A stretch of 25,000 bases of DNA from Paulinella micropora. Taxonomy: Eukaryota > Cercozoa > Imbricatea > Euglyphida > Paulinellidae. Shown here one piece after another: positions 1-8,668 of this stretch (position 1 is the first letter of the stretch; every line of letters starts with the position of its first letter). A program made the position numbers and the translations under genes. Below the pieces are notes generated by a model. The model was given only the letters and a program-made list of their open reading frames with translations. It was not told where the DNA came from and searched no databases. The stretch is from contig WBZZ01003052.1 of the NCBI GenBank assembly GCA_019918135.1, positions 82,501-107,500 on the forward strand, read 5' to 3'.

Positions 1-36
<36 letters not shown>

Positions 37-82
37 GTAGATAGGTAGGTAGGTAGGTAGGTAGATAGATAGGTAGGTAGAC
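1..82. repeat. GATA/GGTA tetranucleotide microsatellite
   Basis: The window opens inside a tandem (ATAG)n array that degenerates into (GTAG)n and continues to about position 82. It probably extends left of the window. Reading frames through it give only Tyr-Leu-Ser-Ile type repeats on the minus strand and are not genes. Confidence 0.95.
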
Positions 83-142
83 AGTTGGTCTGTGAAGTGG
101 ACCGGCGCAACCTGCAGAAGGCGCTGCGCAACCAGTCAGATG

Positions 143-143
143 A

Positions 144-213
<70 letters not shown>

Positions 214-249
214 GGGAGAGAGAGATAGATAGATAGATAGATAGCTAGC

Positions 250-322
<73 letters not shown>

Positions 323-362
323 CGATAGATCGATAGACAGACAGACAGACAGATAGACAGAC

Positions 363-398
<36 letters not shown>

Positions 399-400
399 GA
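143..400. repeat. GATA microsatellite with GACA variants
   Basis: This is a long (GATA)n array of roughly 255 bp. It contains a GGGAGAGAGAG interruption near 214-226, a CTAGCTAG patch near 243-250, and a block of GACA units near 335-365. Minus-strand open frames through it are repeat artefacts. Confidence 0.95.
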
Positions 401-533
401 GATGTCGCAAAGGAATGTAGTCCTTGCAAAGGAACGCAGTTTCACATCAAACAATAATTTGTGTACTGTGCATGTGTCCGGGATGGGAATCACGGGTAGA
501 CTGTGTTCTGGAAAAAGAAGAGGAGGAAGGACG

Positions 534-603
534 TTGAAGAAAAAGGCAATCTAGGAATGGAGAGTGGGAGGATAAGGAAGAAGAGAAAGAAAAGGAAGCC
601 GTT
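534..603. repeat. 70-bp purine-rich direct repeat, copy 1
   Basis: This block recurs at 1028-1098 in the same orientation. Both copies start with TTGAAGAAAAAGGCAA and end with GAAAGAAAAGGAAGCCGTT, with substitutions and small indels in the middle. Copy 2 runs directly into a GATA array, whereas copy 1 is followed by unique sequence. Confidence 0.7.
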
Positions 604-813
604 AGTCCAAGTGTTTTGAGCACCGTAAGCTTGCGCAAGCTACAATGATAACATTGTGTAAAGGCCTAAACCCCCGAAGGGACCTAGCCCGGGCTATGCA
701 ACACTGGACGGCTATGACGGAATGCAGGATGAGAGATAAGGGGAGGATGAGAGGGAGGGCGGATTGGAGTTCTTCTTCAATGTCTTTCCATACGCTTGGT
801 GTTGATGGCAAAA

Positions 814-1075
814 TCAGGTGCTTTCTTCTTTCGATTGGTTCTTTCGGGGCACTTCTTGGACGAAATGAGAGTATGTTTCGGCGTCAACACTGTGGGTGGA
901 ATCCGGGTTGACAATGCCGGGTTGTGACTTATAGTCCGGATGGACGTGCACTTTTGGACTCTTCTTTTCGAGGAGGCTCGAAGGATCTTCGTAAGGGTGG
1001 ACATGAGCAAAATCTTCTCCAAGGGGTTTGAAGAAAAAGGCAAAATGGAGTGGGGTCTTGAGGAGGACAAGGAAG
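814..1075 (-). other. Possible protein-coding remnant, unrecognised
   Basis: One minus-strand frame stays open from the GATA array at 1107-1244 down to a stop at 814. The part outside the repeat (about 1075 to 814) has mixed amino-acid composition rich in His, Pro, Ser and Lys and ends with NQSKEEST. No domain is recognised. The start lies inside a microsatellite frame, so no initiation codon can be defended. This could be the tail of a real exon or chance. Codon or homology support is needed before calling a gene. Confidence 0.15.
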
Positions 1076-1098
1076 AAGAGAAAGAAAAGGAAGCCGTT
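1028..1098. repeat. 70-bp purine-rich direct repeat, copy 2
   Basis: This is the partner of the block at 534-603, separated by about 490 bp. Here it directly abuts a GATA array, so the two blocks may mark a local segmental duplication of microsatellite-flanking DNA. Confidence 0.7.
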
Positions 1099-1106
1099 CA
1101 AGCCGT

Positions 1107-1155
1107 TAGATAGATAGATAGATAGATAGACAGACTGGCAGGCAGGCAGATAGAC

Positions 1156-1243
<88 letters not shown>

Positions 1244-1244
1244 G
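1107..1244. repeat. GATA microsatellite, third array
   Basis: This is a (GATA)n array with an internal patch of GACA/GGCA units near 1128-1160. The tract is otherwise nearly pure. Confidence 0.95.
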
Positions 1245-1314
1245 GATATATATTTGTGTATGCAGGCGCTTGCGGGCGGGCGGCTACCACTGGTGCTACG
1301 CCATGCCCGAGGTA

Positions 1315-1461
1315 GACATCTACATCTACATCTACATCTACATCTACACCTCTACACCTACACCTACATCTACACCTACATCTACATCTACATCTACACC
1401 TGCACCCCTATACGTACATCTACACCTACATCTTCATCTACGTCTTTATGTACATCTACAG
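1315..1461. repeat. ACATCT/ACACCT hexanucleotide microsatellite
   Basis: Tandem units of ACATCT and ACACCT run for about 145 bp with increasing divergence to the right. Plus-strand frames through the array give alternating His-Leu or Ile-Tyr repeats. A short stretch just before it (about 1270-1314) encodes the mixed string [12 protein letters not shown] in one frame, but this is too short to support as an exon. Confidence 0.9.
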
Positions 1462-1499
1462 GGGGAATATCTCGATGACTTTTTGGAGCTGTGCTGATC

Positions 1500-2540
1500 T
1501 GCCGAACCCGTTTAATGTTTTTTCTTTTTCTTTTTTTTCTTTGAACCACCTGCGTATTGAAACGCAACTGCGCGATTTTGTGAGTAATGAGTAGACAAGA
1601 ACAAGGCACGCACAGTGCAGGTAAGGAGTGAGGTTTGGCTTGTTCACACACGGCCGGTCCAACGGATGGCAAACTAATGCAGCCATGCCGCGCCACGACC
1701 AGCACATGCATGGCGCAGCAGAAGCAAACGTAAATGTATTTTTTACGACAATCACGAGGCAACATCGTCAACTTTGGACGCACTTTTCTCAACGATGTTT
1801 GAGATACGAAAAAAATGCTTTATCAAAGCCATTTTCCTAGCTTTCGTGCAATGGCTTTAGCGTGGGCAGAGTACCTCGCTTGACGAAGAACGAGTGAATC
1901 AGAGTTGAAGGATTTGTCTTTTGGACGTCGTCCGCAACAATACCACCACACATCAAACTATGACAATGTCAGCTTTGGCCCTCATCATCTGCTAGAACAT
2001 TTCACAAGATTTTAGATGGAGCAAATCGCTCGATTCTTTTCAACTGCCACAATTTTGTAAATAAAGAGAAACTTCACATGGGCATCAACCAAGTTTCAAA
2101 CTCAGTGATTGACCCGGTGGCTAAGCTTAGATAGTATGGCAAGTATGCTGTTAAAACAGTGCTTGCGTACAAAAGTATATCTGGTTACACTCAATGTTAT
2201 TAATATCACGGTAATACTATGATAAATACTGACGTGAACTGGACAACGAGAGGGTCGTACTTAACTTTATCATGTTAGAGATGGACGATACTCAACACGT
2301 CCCTAAGCGCACACCCCAAACCGCCAAAGCTTTGAATTCACCGTTACACTTAGAGGCCAGTGATATAGGTAAAAATAGGTAATTGTCATTGGGGTGGGCC
2401 GGTATGACATATACATTATTAATAAATTGTTCAATTTGCTCCCCCTATTTAGGAATAACGGCCCCATCTACCTTATGCTACTAACCTCGCATATGACTAT
2501 TAACTTGATATGATGAATGATGATAAATATTAACCGGGCG
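1500..2540. other. Non-coding stretch with no recognisable feature
   Basis: There is no open frame with convincing composition on either strand here. The sequence becomes clearly AT-rich after about 1830. I see no tRNA, LTR or inverted-repeat element in it. One plus-strand frame of 70 codons at 1628-1840 has no recognisable motif and is not called. Confidence 0.6.
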
Positions 2541-2780
2541 CACTTACTCTGGCTTCCACATTTGTGGATCAAGATACACAAATGTGGATTGGCTAATACT
2601 TTTCTAGTTTTGAATCCATACTAGTATTTGTGGATTTTGATAGTTGTATTAATAAATATTAATATTATCAAGAGTCCGGTTGAAGCTAACCATGCCAAAA
2701 ACCGTTCTTTAATATTAAAGTAATAAAACCTTCACAACCGAGATCAGAGTGGCTGCCTCTTATTAATATAAAATTTTTAC

Positions 2781-2982
2781 GAAAAAAAGTGGTTGATGTC
2801 TGTGACTTCAGTGGCATATTTAAGTCACTTCCAGAAGGGCTATGACATCCTGGTTTTCACATATCGCTTCAGCAACTCTTAATTTATCAATGTGTAGCGT
2901 AGCTCTCCGGCTCCGGGATAGTATTTTACGATTGATACTGATATTTTTATGCATATTGAAAATCTGTGGTCGGACGAAAAAA
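2781..2982 (+). repeat. About 200-bp tandem repeat, unit A
   Basis: The unit starts with GAAAAAAAGTGGTT and contains ATTTAAGTCACTTCCAG, then GCTATGACATCCTGG and TTTTCACATATCGCTTCA. The same ordered motifs recur in unit B at 2985-3440. Unit A is uninterrupted and therefore preserves the empty target site (CATATTTAAG near 2812) for the MITE that splits unit B. Confidence 0.75.
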
Positions 2983-2984
2983 TG

Positions 2985-3440
2985 TGAAAAAAAAGTGGTT
3001 CACCTGTGTCTGTTTTCAGTTTCATATTGCTGTTGACATTCAAGACAACAACAAAAATTAGTTTTTCATTTTTGTGTCAGATTTTCATTTTTGTGACAGT
3101 TTTTCATTTTTGTTACAAAAATTCAAATTTTCAAATTTAACTGTAACATTTCGCGAAAATTTACGATATTTTGCGGACGAATATAGCAGTTAATTTGAAA
3201 AATTCAAATTTTCACCCAAAATAAAAATTCCAACCAAAACTGAAATTCCAACCAAAACAGAAAAATCAATTTTTTTTGTTGTCTTGAATGTCAACAGCAA
3301 TATTTAAGTCACTTCCAGCTAAGCTATGACATCCTCGTTTTCACATATCGCTTCAAAAACACTTGATTTATTATTGTAATCTGTTGCGTAGTATAGCAAT
3401 TTACAATTGATATTGATGTTTTTATTGAAGTTGAAAACTA
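2985..3440 (+). repeat. About 200-bp tandem repeat, unit B, split by a MITE
   Basis: This unit has the same ordered motifs as unit A: GAAAAAAAAGTGGTT at the start and TTTAAGTCACTTCCAG resuming after the insertion at 3303. Removing 3027-3302 restores a unit close in length to A, which shows that the MITE inserted after the duplication. Confidence 0.75.
3027..3300. mobile_element. MITE copy 1, 274 bp, TA target duplication
   Basis: Terminal inverted repeats of about 28 bp begin TTGCTGTTGACATTCAAGAC and end with the matching inverse ...GAATGTCAACAGCAA. TA flanks both sides (3025-3026 and 3301-3302). The interior is AT-rich with repeated CATTTTTGTGACAG-like and AATTCCAACCAAAA-like motifs, and has no coding capacity. 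TA duplication is the hallmark of the Tc1/mariner superfamily; assignment to that superfamily is an inference because no transposase is present. A second copy lies at 6797-7080. Confidence 0.85.
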
Positions 3441-3491
3441 GATCCACAAATGTGGATTGTATCCACAAATGTGGTCTTGCCCGAGTAAGGG

Positions 3492-3784
3492 TTACTATTT
3501 GTCTGTATATAGCCCTAATCAGAAATTACCGGCCGGACTCCTCGGAGCCGTCCTACCGACTATGTTCAGTGACTCTATATATACTAACTCAGTGTATCCG
3601 CTCACCACTTGAACTTAACTTATTAATATGATGACGTAGTAGCCAAAAGGTCCAGTTGTTGCGTCGCCCACCGCGCGCTCCCCCGCTCCCTTGCTTCCGA
3701 GGCTCGTGGCCGCCCGAGTCTTTTAGCTCCCCGGTCCCCAGCCGCTCACTTTCCGACTCGGACGCGGTAGTCTACTCCGCCGCC
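3492..3784. other. Junction region with no gene seen
   Basis: Unique sequence lies between the inverted-repeat element and the truncated retrotransposon. The last 130 bp (about 3655-3784) are markedly GC-rich compared with the AT-rich DNA on the left. No domain or repeat was recognised. The plus-strand frame at 3656-3913 runs into antisense gag sequence and is not called. Confidence 0.5.
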
Positions 3785-5944
3785 AGGGTCATGAAGAGCA
3801 ACGTTTTTGACCGTAGCTTCGAACACCTGTCTCAGACTCTCCAAGACTCTCAAGTTAACGTTCTTGGACTTCACCCTGCCACACTGAAAGTCGGGCATTG
3901 TTGTGTGAGCTGAGCAAGTTTGCTCGGATGAACCGTGTGCAAGGCCGACAAGAAATATTAAATCATTGAATTGATGATCGCCTGGGACCATAAAATAGCT
4001 CATAGGAGGAAACCGTACCTCCGTAAGGGTCGCCGCCAAGCTAGCCACTCGCCTTAAGTGCACCGCCACTGTTTCAAAGACTCGTTTCAAATCCTATCAG
4101 AGTACCAGTGCAGAGATGCTGGAATCCATGGGATTGAAAATATGAAATAATTATAAGGGTGGCCACCGCTAGCATACGCTGAGCGTCCAAGCCCGCTAAG
4201 CTTTTCCTCTTATTCTCCTCCTGCTTCCTCAAGGCCTTGTACGTTGACAGATCCAATCCCTTCGTGACTAGAGATTGATCAAAAATAGTAACAAGAGCCT
4301 CATATTCTCAGTTGAGTCTCATCACAGGGAAAGGACTTCATGCAGACATTGATCTCTTTGAGCTCGCCTAAGAGCGAAGCATCCGAGTCTTTGTCTGAAC
4401 TTGTCTTAGCATGGAGCATACGACTAGGCACTCCTCCTTTCTTCCCCTTGAAAGCATTTATGATGTTCTGCCTGTCCTTCTTCTCAGTGTTCGTGACCAC
4501 CACCGTAGTTGAGCCCGGGGGTGTAGGGGCTGGTGGGGTAGGAGCTGGTGGGGTAGGATGAGTCGGAGGGTGTGCCCTTGCACCTCTCACTCTTTCTTTC
4601 AGTTCTGCCAATTTCAACTGGTTGTCAAACTCCTCCTGTTCTTTCGCCCTCCCCCTCTCAGTTATCACCAGCTTTTGAGCATGCTTGATAAAGGCCGCCA
4701 ACTCATAAGCAGATATGACAAAGTTATATTTCTATCAGCCCCTGCTGTATTGGTGGTAGGCACGACCGTGGTGGTCAAAGCAGGGACAGAGTGATCCTTG
4801 GTAGGAATCCATCTCTTCCACGCCTCCTTGTGCAGTAACGCACCAACCAACATTCTGAGCTTGGTCAGCACCTTGTCCTCCTTTTCTGCCTCCTCAATCA
4901 CAGGATGAACTTCTCCTGCCCTCTTAATGTTTTTTTCCATCTCGCTTATCTCCCCTTCCAAGGACTTCATTTCAATTTGAAAAAAACGGTACATCCCTTG
5001 TATATTTTTCGAACTGAATTTGCTCTTCATTTTCCCTATCTCGACTGCCTCCTGACCAGTCGTGAGGAGTCTAGCCCTTGCTCTCGCGTTGGAGTATTGG
5101 ATGAAACCCTCGCCCCGTGGGCCAAAAGAACGTTCCCAAATCAGAGCTTGGGTGTGCACCCCAAAGATAGCATCGAGTAGATCAAGGTGGGTATATGAAT
5201 CCAAACTTGATATGTTGCACCTTTTTCTTCTCATTTCCATCGGAGACCAATTTGCAGGGGAGCTGGGCGGTGTCTTGTAATGGGATACAGACATCCCCTC
5301 TAGTACGACCTCCCTCTCGTCTCGACCGTGCCTCAGGAGGGATCCACACATAAGTGTCTTTCTCTACCCCCATCCGGACATCAAATTCTTCTTTAGGGAG
5401 GTCGTAGAGTTCTCACTGCCACCCACTGTAGATCCTCCACTGAGATCTCCTCATCGTCTACCAAATTTATCACTGATCTTCCTCCTCCTCCTGTGGAGGC
5501 AGGTGGCATTGCCATGCCTCCGTATGCACCAAAACTCGCTCCTTCGTCAAATCCTCCTCCTCCTCCTTCTGCATATACTCCTTCTTCTTCCCATCCCCCG
5601 GGCCCGTCTACTCCTCCTCCTACTCCTCCTCCTACTCCTCCTCCTACTCCTCCTCTTACTCCTCCTCCTACTCCTCTTTCTACTCATCCTCCTACTCCTC
5701 CTCCTACTCCTCTTTCTACTCCTTTTTCTACTCCTCCTCCTGCTCCTCCTCCTACTCCTCTTTCTTCTCCCAATCCTCCTCCTCCTCCTACTCCTCCTCC
5801 TACTCCTCCTCCTACTCCTCCTTCTTCATCCAATCCTCCTCCTACTCCTTCTTCTTCTTTCAATTCTCCTCCTTCTTGCAGCATTTGTTCTGCTTGTTCT
5901 TTTGTTTGCTTCAGAGAACTTTGTGTCAACTCCTCTGTCGACAT
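3785..5944 (-). pseudogene. Decayed Gag of a Ty3/gypsy-type element, copy 1
   Basis: The predicted peptides closely resemble the Gag of the complete copy at 14480-17119, including the start MSTE at 5944 and the shared strings LLDAIFG, HKEAWKRWIPTKDHS, TTVVVTNTEKKDR, INAFKGKKGG and SHGFQHLCTGTLIGFE. The reading is split among several frames: about 5944-5684, 5373-5182, 5351-4665, 4701-4300, 4256-4074 and 4090-3785. These fragments imply several indels plus an in-frame UGA at 5684-5686. Homology stops near 3785, corresponding to roughly Gag residue 545 of the other copy's 775-residue reading. The CCCH finger, protease and polymerase are therefore absent. It is a dead 5' fragment. Confidence 0.85.
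5560..5880. repeat. CTCCTCCTA minisatellite inside decayed gag
   Basis: Imperfect tandem CTCCTCCTA/CTCCTCTTT units run for about 320 bp. In the gag sense strand they encode a Gly/Val/Glu-rich stretch. The equivalent part of the complete copy (16860-17060) is shorter and encodes Gly/Glu/Asp, so the tract has expanded here. Proline-rich or leucine-rich plus-strand frames across it are artefacts. Confidence 0.85.
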
Positions 5945-6753
5945 GGTGTCGTAGTAGTAAGTAACAGGAGGACAGTGTCAGCTCCTATGTTTGGTTTTTG
6001 TTCGTTTGTGTTCTGTTTCTCTTTCAGTCGATTGACCAATGAAGAGAGAAACTAAAAGAGAGGGTAGAGTGAGATTCTCTGTCCTCTATGTTGCAATGTT
6101 TGAATGTTTGTTTTTGTTTGAGAGAAGTAGTCTTTGAGACTTTCTCCGATTTTTTGTTCTCCTTAGAAGTTACTCAAATTGCTTTCTCCTCCTCCTTTTC
6201 TAGATTGTAACTCTTATGATGCAATAGGACCTACACACAGATAGTAATAGAGAAGCTAGAGAAGCTCTCCTTGAGAAGTCGATAGTTGGTTGGATAGGTT
6301 CTCAGACCTACTTTTTGAGAACGATCAGAGATTTGAAAAAATACTCTGACGTATTTGTGAAATGATATAAATAAATGCACAAGCGAGAAGGTTAGAGTGT
6401 CGTGCTCCTGTCCCTATGCTTGTTTGTGATTCGTGTGTGTTCCTTTATTCCTCTGTCCACCTCCTTCTTCTTGGTCTCTGTGTGAGAACAGCAAGAATGA
6501 CAGAGAGTCTGTATCTGATGTCTCCTTGTGAGCACACAGATGCGGATTGGGCTAGAGGGTACGAGACGTCTGCTCCGAGTCCAATCAAATTGTTTGTTTT
6601 GCAAAACTTCGGAGCTATGAGGGTTATGTGTTGCCACTATATATTTGTTTTTGTCTGACGTCCCCGTGTGAGACAGGTCAGTGAAAATCAAGTTCGTTCT
6701 GTTGCACGTGTGGCAATGCAGAAAGAAATCAGCCTAGTGATGTGGACTCCAAA
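5945..6753 (-). other. 5' leader of retrotransposon copy 1
   Basis: This lies between gag MSTE and the 5' LTR. It aligns along its length with the leader of the complete copy (17120-17904): shared blocks include ATGTTTGGTTTTTGTTCG, CTACACACAGATAGTAATAG and CCTAGTGATGTGGACTCCAAA next to the LTR. The leader presumably carries the primer binding site and packaging or translation signals, but only the primer site position can be inferred. Confidence 0.75.
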
Positions 6754-7332
6754 TGTAATGCATCAGTCACGATAGCTCGTATAAAAATCGGTAATATTGC
6801 TGTTGACATTCAAGACAGCAAAAAAAAAGTTTTTAGTTTTGGTGTCCGATTGAGTTTCATTTTTGTGACAGTCTTTCATCAGTTTTGTGACAAAAATTTA
6901 AGTTTTCTAATTTAACGGTAACATTTTGCGAAAATTTACTATGTTTTGCGGACGAATATAGCAGTTAATTTGAAATTTTTTAATTTCCAACCAAAATCAA
7001 AATTCCAACCAAAACTGAAAATCATACCAAAAAAATAATAATAATTTTTGTTGTTGTCTTGAACATGATGTCAATAGCAAAACAACCACACACAGTCCTC
7101 AATTGAAGACTCACTGCGAATATCATGATGTCTCGTCACAGTGTATTGTATTAGCTCAGTCAGAGTCAGTAAAGCCGAAACTTGAAAGAAAACTGCAACC
7201 GTGGCAGATCAGGAATAAAATGGCATCATGCCGGATTAGATCCGATCCGGAGTCGGACAAACAATACTGGAAAAATTTGTTCTTTTTATCTGCTATCCGG
7301 GGGCCCGGCCGGCGCCCGGGGTGATGCCTACA
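6754..7332 (-). repeat. 5' LTR of retrotransposon copy 1, interrupted
   Basis: On the plus strand it starts TGTAATGCATCAGTCACGAT and ends GGGGTGATGCCTACA, matching the LTRs at 7607-7841 and 17905-18143 at both ends and in many interior blocks (for example GGAATAAAATGGCATCA). A MITE sits at 6797-7080. Without it the LTR is about 293 bp, longer than the 235-239 bp of the intact copies because of small internal expansions. It is clearly more diverged than the other two. Confidence 0.85.
6797..7080. mobile_element. MITE copy 2, 284 bp, inserted in an LTR
   Basis: It is of the same family as 3027-3300: it begins TTGCTGTTGACATTCAAGAC, ends GATGTCAATAGCAA, and shares the interior block GCGGACGAATATAGCAGTTA. 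The left flank is TA (6795-6796) and the right flank is AA (7081-7082). The empty site in the other LTRs reads GGTAATACAACCA, so the original duplication was TA and one copy has mutated. The right terminal repeat carries small changes. Confidence 0.85.
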
Positions 7333-7606
7333 GATCAGATGATGCCCTCGTCCAGGCTGACCCACTGCCCCAAGTGAGGAAATCTCGGAGTTCAAGTTCA
7401 TTCACTGAGTCATCACTCAGTCATCACTGAGTCACGGTAGCAAGTGACTCTCTCGGAAGTACTTGGAATAACCGTAGGCTTATCAAAGCCATCCTTGTCG
7501 AATTCCTTCTTCAAGCATTCCAACTTCATTTTCTATTTAAGGACTCATGATCTCAGACTCCACTGCTTAGGCAATCATGGGAGACTCCTCCTCGTCTGCA
7601 CTATCC
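7333..7606. other. Spacer between the two retrotransposon copies
   Basis: About 275 bp of unique sequence separate the two LTRs. Interleaved ACTGAGTCA/TCACTCAGT motifs at about 7404-7435 form overlapping short palindromes. No gene was seen. Confidence 0.5.
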
Positions 7607-7841
7607 TGTAATGCCCCCAACGATAGCTCGTAAAAAGTCGGTAATACAACCAAACACAGTCCTCAAGAATGAGAATGATGTCTCGTTGTATTAGCTCAGT
7701 GAAGCCAAAAAGGAAAACGGCAACAGACCAGGAATAAAATGGCATCAGGTCCAATCCGGACAAATAATACTGAAAAACAAGCTGGTGCACCTGTCCAGGA
7801 AAAGGTATTTTTTACCGGCTACCCGGGGGGTGATGCCTACA
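7607..7841 (-). repeat. 3' LTR of the complete element
   Basis: This is a 235-bp repeat. In element orientation it starts TGTAGGCATCACC and ends GGGGGCATTACA, giving the canonical TG...CA ends. It is nearly identical to 17905-18143. Confidence 0.93.
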
Positions 7842-8668
7842 GTACCCCCTCCCGATTTTATGACGGAAATAGCATTTTCGTCATACACCTTCTGATTTCT
7901 TTCTGCAAATAGTATGCGCTATGGAGTCATGCCACACAGCGCATCGACCCACGGATAGACGCTAAAAGACGATAAATACATCCTCATACGGCACGTCAAA
8001 GCGGATTCTCTAGCCTTTCTTGTAAATTTTGAACTCCTTCCCCTCAATTTTTTTTTCGGCAGTATGTCAAGAACAAACGTACAATTAATAAAAAAATACA
8101 AGCAACGTGGTGCTGTAGTACGATTCCCCCTTTGATCTCCTTCTTCTTCTTATCATTATCATTATTATTATTATTATTCACAGGGAGATCGTAAGTACAT
8201 TGTCTTTTTTAATGACATACCCTTGTATAAGGCGGATATCCTATGATATAGTATTAGGGGGCCAGTCCTAATAGCTATATCCGAAGTCGAGGTGTATGTA
8301 CCCGACCCTGCGATATACCGACACAAGTAGAGATTGACCGTGCTCAGGTACGACAGTATATAATCTATCGTAAAAAATAATTTAATGAAAGTTTCAGAGA
8401 ACATTTCATTTTCGAGAACATCATCCCAGGACTTGGAAAGGGTCATACCCGGGAACACCATCGCTCAATACACTAGCGATCCCCGTATACGGTGTAGTAT
8501 CATCGTCGATCGACCTTTCGCACTCGTATGTTGCGATCGAATGCCAAGTTATATCACTGAGTCTTTTTAATATTCATATTGATAACTGATGATGCATGAT
8601 CAAATCATGATACGCCGTGGGCAATCAATCAGTTTATTTGAGACGCATAAAGAAAAATAGTTTCTTTG
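7842..8668 (-). other. 3' untranslated region of the element
   Basis: About 830 bp lie between the last stop codon (8669-8671) and the 3' LTR. The region is AT-rich with a short (ATT)n run near 8152-8178. Open frames here are short and without recognisable motifs, and no envelope-like gene is visible. Confidence 0.6.
7845..7853 (-). promoter_or_regulatory. Polypurine tract next to the 3' LTR
   Basis: In element orientation the tract reads GGGAGGGGG followed by TAC and then the LTR. Its position just upstream of the 3' LTR is where plus-strand DNA synthesis is primed in LTR retrotransposons. The three-base gap to the LTR is slightly unusual. Confidence 0.6.

Larger units (their letters stand above)
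2541..3491. mobile_element. Putative non-autonomous inverted-repeat DNA element
   Basis: The left end (CACTTACTCTGGC followed by CCACATTTGTGGATC) matches, in inverted orientation, the right end (GCCCGAGTAAGGG preceded by ATCCACAAATGTGG). The similarity continues inward imperfectly for roughly 70 bp, including a CTAGTTTT motif on both sides. No transposase frame lies inside, so it would be non-autonomous. The exact ends and the target duplication are unclear: TTAA lies 7 bp outside the left end and TTAC abuts the right end. It contains a tandem duplication and a later MITE insertion. Confidence 0.5.

Noticed and set aside
136..493. Minus-strand frames rich in Tyr-Leu-Ser-Ile repeats
   Set aside because: They are translations of GATA microsatellites and open only because the repeat lacks stops in those frames.
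1315..1461. Possible CRISPR-like array
   Set aside because: The units are contiguous 6-bp repeats with no spacers, and the DNA is eukaryotic.
1242..1497. Plus-strand His-Leu and Ile-Tyr repeat frames
   Set aside because: They come from the ACATCT/ACACCT microsatellite; the flanking unique part is too short to support a gene.
5493..5964. Plus-strand proline-rich and poly-leucine frames
   Set aside because: They are antisense to the decayed gag and created by the CTCCTCCTA minisatellite.
7842..8668. Envelope-like gene between integrase and the 3' LTR
   Set aside because: Only short frames without signal peptide, membrane segment or other motif are present.
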